This document shows positions 7,151 through 10,456 of a stretch of 10,456 nucleotides of DNA, piece by piece. Source of the DNA: CAG-791 sp963650385 (lineage in GTDB: Bacteria; Bacillota; Clostridia; Lachnospirales; Lachnospiraceae); contig CAVJLL010000073.1 of NCBI GenBank assembly GCA_963650385.1, positions 1 to 10,456 of the forward strand, written 5' to 3'. Each line of letters opens with the position of its first letter. Positions within the stretch are counted from its first letter, which is position 1. The notes beneath the pieces are model-generated. The model was not told where the DNA came from. It was given only the letters and a program-made list of their open reading frames with translations, and searched no databases. The position numbers and the translations under genes are program-made.

Positions 7151-10100
7151 TCACACACCGCCGGTATCCACAAAGCCGAACTCCTGAAGAATATCCTTTA
7201 AGAACTCCGGCGGGAGCATCTGGGACGCACGTTCCGGTTTACGGGAATTCTTCCAGGCATTTTCATTGAAGGGCCTTCCGGAGCGGTTATGCTGATTGAT
7301 CACGGAAAGCTTCTCCGCAACGGAGCTGCAGGCGGTGATTTCCGGAAGATCCCAGAGTCCCATCCGGTAACCCTGGATCACCGAAAACAATTTTGACCAT
7401 TCCATGTTGGAAAGATTACGCTTATAGCTGTTCTTGTGATCCTCCAGCCGGAGCCAGAACTTCTGCCATTCCTCATTTGTCCGTAGACAGTCGAAGCTCT
7501 CGTTGATCCGCCGGTATTCCTCGTATTCTTCGATCGTGCCAAAGGGTTCGGTATCAAAAACCATATACTCGTATTCCGCGCCATCGATGATCACCGATAC
7601 AGCTTCAAAGCTTTCACGGATCGGCTTACGCTTGAAATCAAAGTCAAGCCGAATCTTCCTCTCCTGTTCAAATGTGTAAAAATCACAGCCGGAGGTTACC
7701 AGCTCCTTCTGATTCACGAATTCCTTTGTTTTGCATTTAACACGGCCTGATCTTGTGACGACCGTTTCTGCCATCTTGAAGTAATCCTCTTTCTTACCTT
7801 TCGTCTTTCCGGTCACAAAGCCTCCGTGCGCCAGAACACCCTTCTCACCGTCGAAACCGACATTGCATCGGGTCGTCGGATTGATGAGCGTATACTGATC
7901 ATGCTTTTCTGCCCAGATCGTCGGATCATCACCCGTGAGCCACAAGCGGGAATCCTCGAAGTATTTACGAAAGCCGTAGCAGTCACAGGCATTTACGGCA
8001 TCCAGCGGAGCTTCTGTGATGAAACCATCGGTTGTTACTGAAAAGGTTCTGAATCCTCGGTCGGAAAGCTGGTTCATCGTCCCGATCAGCATGCACCGGA
8101 CAATATCCGTGATCAATGCGGCCCTTTCTGGTGAGGTGATTGAAGAACACCCGATATCATCCATTTCCTGATTCCAGCCATCCCAGGTGTGCTTTTCGAT
8201 TACATTCTGCGCGATCTTGCCGTAGCTTCCGTTCACAAAAAGCTTTATGAGCAGTTCCTCGATGCTGCCCTTGCCGTAGGTTTTCTTGGCAATCGCCCGA
8301 TCTGCCACCATCTGACGGCAGGCCACTCGAAGACTCATGGACGGGCCCATTCCCTTAAAGAGGATCCGGGCCACATAGCCATAGCGAATATGAATCTTCG
8401 CTCCGAGCTTGAGTGCCAGATACATGGAAGGGCCGGAAGCATATACGGCCTGAGCCTTGCGGGGAAAGATAATACTGCCGCCGTTATGAATGGCGATGCA
8501 GGGATATTTCACACTCTTCGGAAACTCGAAGTCTATGAGACAGAACATCGGATCCACCGGCGTATGAAACGCCTGAAGGCTGAGATCCTCATTCTTAAAT
8601 TCCCGTTCAATGGGATTGTCCCAATCGATATCGAAGACCAGACACATCGCCGTCGGATAGGCATTTTCAAGGTCAAAATCGAAGGTATGGATGTCCCCAT
8701 ATACTCCCGGAACGGAGCAGGTATTATATCCACCGCAGTAGGCATTTGCAGCAAACATATGAAGCTGTCCGGCCTCGTAGCTGATGGGCTCCTCCGCCTT
8801 GGTTTCCTTTAATCCGACCGGTGTGCTGATCTTTCCCTTCTTCACTTCCTTATACCCCCTGTAGATTCGGTTAAATTCTGCTTTGTCTGTTTTGCCGTGC
8901 CTGTCCTTCGGAATTTCCAGATAGTCTGCGATGCTCTTCTTCATTGCGAAGGCACTTCCGGAGGTCGCCGTAAGGCACCATTCCTTGTTGATCCCCCATA
9001 AACGGGAGCCGTACATAAGCGTTACCAGTGCATCCTGGGCTGCGTAGGCTAGGAAATCATCTTCGTTATTTTCAAGGTACGTCTGCATGTTGCTGATCAC
9101 GTGATCCGGTAACTTGATCTTCGGTACGTTCACACACTTTCCAAGGATCGCAAGGCTCTTTCCGTCGGGCGGGGCGAAGCACATCGTATCCCGGAACAGG
9201 ATATTGACCGGATAGAACTTCCAATATTCCTTTGCGGTCGGGACATTGGTGAAATACGGATAAATCGAGGCCATGCCGCCCTGAATGGATTTAAGGTATG
9301 GCATGATATGCCCATCCTTCTTCTTGAATCCGAACACGTCATCCTTGAAGGCGGAAAGATCCACAATGCCGCTATGGCAGACCAGCGTGATATTCATCGC
9401 ACATTTCCGGTAATCGCCGAAATCATTGACTTTTCGGATATTCTCCTTGTCGATCACCAGGAGCGGGTTTCCCTTCACTGAAAACTGCTCCGCTTCCTCC
9501 ATCGACTTAAAACGCTCCACCTTTGTATATCGCTCGTCGGAGCCCAAAAAATACGGAGACTCCATGCTGAGCGCGTACCGTCTGGTGAGCGCATAGGCGA
9601 AATTCAGATATTCAAACCCGAACTGCAGCCTCAGCAGATCCAGGATCGCACCGAGACAAGTCCTCAGATACAGCCGGTTGCCCTCGTCGTAGCTCCCGGT
9701 GATAAATACGACCTCCAGGATCTTTGTCTCTGTAATATAGAGCGCGAACTGATAGGACAGGATAATCCGATGCTTCGGACCGATGCTCTGGAATTCACAG
9801 TCATAGGCGATATTGAGACTTGGCTTCGTCTTTCGAGCCGCCTGCACGCTCGGAAGGTTACTGAAAACAGCAAGCTTATTTTCCTCTGCTGCAGTGGCCG
9901 GCACCGCAGGGTCAGGGTCACCGGCAGGCTCTGGGCGTCCCATAGTGGAGCCCTGACCCCCGCATAAATACTGGGTTTTTCCGGTATTTTTTACTGGACC
10001 GTTCTGAAAGTCCGGTAATTTTCTGTCGGTAAAAACGACCCGGTACAGCATACGGAAGCTGTTGTTGTAGTTCTGCTTCTTGGTAATGCCTGTGTTGCCT

Positions 10101-10243
10101 GTTCTCCACGGCGTCGAAGCAAATACTTCCTGATCCACCGGTCTCAGAGGCTCGTCATCCATTTTCTTGGCTGCCGTGCCGTCAATGGGCGGTCTCTGCA
10201 GATAGATCCGCTTCGCTGATAAAATATTGCTGTTTACGAGCAT
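7151..10243 (-). CDS. Family B DNA polymerase (DNA_pol_B_2, phi29-like/organellar-viral type)
   Basis: From ATG 10243 the protein is 1030 aa. An N-terminal extension of about 140 residues ends in a Gly/Pro-rich linker. The 3'-5' exonuclease domain follows, with Exo I AYDCEF (D148, E150), a degenerate Exo II HSGIVDL (D295; the usual Asn is Ser) and Exo III YAAQD (Y400, D404). The polymerase domain has motif A DLENAYP (D524), motif B KLFVNGSYG (K667, N671, Y674, G675) and motif C SVTTDGF (D739). In motif C the first Asp of the usual DTD is Thr, but the second, which holds metal in family B enzymes, is kept, so activity is likely. ATG 10243 has GGAGGTG at 10260-10254; a GTG at 10300 extends the frame but has only a weak site. 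No terminal-protein gene is visible nearby. Confidence 0.92.
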   Translation of the reverse strand: MLVNSNILSAKRIYLQRPPIDGTAAKKMDDEPLRPVDQEVFASTPWRTGNTGITKKQNYNNSFRMLYRVVFTDRKLPDFQNGPVKNTGKTQYLCGGQGSTMGRPEPAGDPDPAVPATAAEENKLAVFSNLPSVQAARKTKPSLNIAYDCEFQSIGPKHRIILSYQFALYITETKILEVVFITGSYDEGNRLYLRTCLGAILDLLRLQFGFEYLNFAYALTRRYALSMESPYFLGSDERYTKVERFKSMEEAEQFSVKGNPLLVIDKENIRKVNDFGDYRKCAMNITLVCHSGIVDLSAFKDDVFGFKKKDGHIMPYLKSIQGGMASIYPYFTNVPTAKEYWKFYPVNILFRDTMCFAPPDGKSLAILGKCVNVPKIKLPDHVISNMQTYLENNEDDFLAYAAQDALVTLMYGSRLWGINKEWCLTATSGSAFAMKKSIADYLEIPKDRHGKTDKAEFNRIYRGYKEVKKGKISTPVGLKETKAEEPISYEAGQLHMFAANAYCGGYNTCSVPGVYGDIHTFDFDLENAYPTAMCLVFDIDWDNPIEREFKNEDLSLQAFHTPVDPMFCLIDFEFPKSVKYPCIAIHNGGSIIFPRKAQAVYASGPSMYLALKLGAKIHIRYGYVARILFKGMGPSMSLRVACRQMVADRAIAKKTYGKGSIEELLIKLFVNGSYGKIAQNVIEKHTWDGWNQEMDDIGCSSITSPERAALITDIVRCMLIGTMNQLSDRGFRTFSVTTDGFITEAPLDAVNACDCYGFRKYFEDSRLWLTGDDPTIWAEKHDQYTLINPTTRCNVGFDGEKGVLAHGGFVTGKTKGKKEDYFKMAETVVTRSGRVKCKTKEFVNQKELVTSGCDFYTFEQERKIRLDFDFKRKPIRESFEAVSVIIDGAEYEYMVFDTEPFGTIEEYEEYRRINESFDCLRTNEEWQKFWLRLEDHKNSYKRNLSNMEWSKLFSVIQGYRMGLWDLPEITACSSVAEKLSVINQHNRSGRPFNENAWKNSRKPERASQMLPPEFLKDILQEFGFVDTGGV

Positions 10244-10245
10244 AG

Positions 10246-10287
10246 AAAAAGGACACCTCCGTTTCCTTGAAAACAGAGTGTGTCCTT
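10246..10287 (-). promoter_or_regulatory. Long hairpin with U-tract that sequesters the polymerase ribosome binding site
   Basis: In the minus-strand transcript, AAGGACAC (10287-10280) pairs with GTGTCCTT (10256-10249). Inside it CTCTGTTTT (10278-10270) pairs with GAAACGGAG (10265-10257, two G-U pairs). This gives a 17-bp stem with one bulged A and a CAAG loop. The ribosome binding site GGAGGTG (10260-10254) is entirely in the stem, and five U residues follow (10250-10246) before the ATG at 10243. It can therefore act as an intrinsic terminator or block translation. lysS is transcribed straight into it, so it may insulate the polymerase gene or replace the lost lysS terminator. Structure seen; role inferred. 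Confidence 0.75.
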
Positions 10288-10292
10288 CACGT

Positions 10293-10345
10293 TTGTCCAC
10301 ACAGGTCCACCAAAGCTTGCCCGTTTTGGTGTCAAATCGGTGTCA
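10293..10345. repeat. Right arm-type repeats
   Basis: TTGTCCA at 10293-10299 (also at 68-74 and 78-84 in the left end), AGGTCCACCAA at 10303-10313 and GGTGTCA at 10328-10334 and 10339-10345 repeat the left-end set in the same orientation. Spacing from AGGTCCACCAA to the first GGTGTCA is almost the same at both ends (24 and 25 bp between starts). They are probable arm sites for the integrase. Confidence 0.68.
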
Positions 10346-10376
10346 TATTAAATTGAAAATGCTTGAAACCCTTGAT

Positions 10377-10388
10377 TTTCCTAGGTTT
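10377..10388. repeat. 12-bp repeat TTTCCTAGGTTT, right-end copy
   Basis: This copy is identical to 95-106 and in the same orientation. It spans two bases of the stop codon of the element-borne lysS tail and the 10 bases beyond it. It may be an integrase or accessory-protein site. Confidence 0.5.
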
Positions 10389-10456
10389 ATTTATCCAGGC
10401 TCTTCATCGTCGGGAACAGCAGTACATCTCTGATCGCCGGGCTGTCCGTCAGCAGC
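10387..10456 (-). CDS. lysS: Lysyl-tRNA synthetase, C-terminal end (partial)
   Basis: Only the last 22 codons and the stop are in the window; the gene continues past the right edge. The frame from 10455 reads LLTDSPAIRDVLLF then PTMKSLDK and TAA at 10389-10387, the conserved end of class II lysyl-tRNA synthetases (motif 3 region, LTDSPxIRDVLLFPTM). The enzyme charges tRNA-Lys with lysine in the cytoplasm and is essential. Codons down to ATG AAG are inside or beyond the att core and host-derived. The final AGC CTG GAT AAA TAA comes from the element and restores the same peptide as the displaced native tail at 26-54. The gene is therefore expected to remain functional. Confidence 0.95.
   Translation of the reverse strand, partial: LLTDSPAIRDVLLFPTMKSLDK
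10402..10415. repeat. attR core: 14-bp direct repeat
   Basis: This is the second copy of CTTCATCGTCGGGA, identical to 41-54. Here it lies in the uninterrupted lysS frame, covering the codons for F(part)-P-T-M-K. Recombination between the two copies would release a circle of about 10,361 bp and restore the native lysS end. Confidence 0.88.

Noticed and set aside
8189..8812. 207-codon plus-strand ORF inside the polymerase gene
   Set aside because: It is antisense to the conserved exonuclease/polymerase coding region, shows no recognisable domain or ribosome binding site, and is explained as a shadow of the long minus-strand gene.
10244..10300. Extended polymerase start at GTG 10300
   Set aside because: Only a weak GGTGG precedes it, and the added 19 residues are encoded by the regulatory hairpin; ATG 10243 has GGAGGTG. 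I cannot fully exclude it.

Overview
This window appears to hold one complete integrative and mobilizable element (about 10.36 kb, flanked by a 14-bp direct repeat at 41-54 and 10402-10415) inserted into the 3' end of a chromosomal lysS gene. The host is most likely a gut Firmicute (Clostridia or relatives). The reasons are consistent AGGAGG-type ribosome binding sites, a Tn916-like integrase, gene families typical of Clostridia mobile elements (DUF6462, DUF6075, DUF6040, DUF3847, MobA/MobL), and a class II lysyl-tRNA synthetase tail ending in FPTMKSLDK. Family names are recognised from memory of the sequences; no search was run.

Layout. All genes except one lie on the minus strand. Right edge: lysS 3' end (10387-10455), completed by element DNA. 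Then a family B DNA polymerase (10243-7151) whose ribosome binding site is buried in a strong hairpin, a DUF3847 protein (7108-6812), an oriT with a nic-like site (about 6716-6800), and a MobA/MobL relaxase (6589-5045). The 3' part of the relaxase gene is overlapped in one other frame by two coiled-coil genes: a nested 78-codon ORF and a DUF6040-like membrane protein. Next is an AT-richer acyltransferase-3 gene (4248-3064) with its own promoter and a tetranucleotide tract inside its first codons, the hallmark of a phase-variable gene. A perfect 15-bp hairpin (2993-3026) separates this arm from a plus-strand XRE regulator (2329-2973). The regulator diverges from a minus-strand operon of DUF6075, a DUF6462 excisionase-like protein and the integrase, which runs out to the left end. 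The displaced native end of lysS sits at 26-54.

How it may work together (inference). The XRE regulator would control the divergent promoter of the recombination operon. Int, with the small DNA-binding protein, excises the element using arm repeats found at both ends. No terminator is visible after int, so in the circular form the int transcript would cross the joined ends and enter polymerase, DUF3847 and mobL. Replication and mobilization would then be favoured after excision, as known for Tn916. MobL with DUF3847 would nick oriT. No type IV secretion genes are present, so transfer needs a helper element. The acyltransferase is cargo that probably modifies a surface glycan and can switch on and off.

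The most unusual points are: a recoded lysS tail carried by the element; a phase-variable acyltransferase cargo; same-frame coiled-coil genes embedded in the relaxase gene; and a family B polymerase on a mobilizable element with no visible terminal protein.
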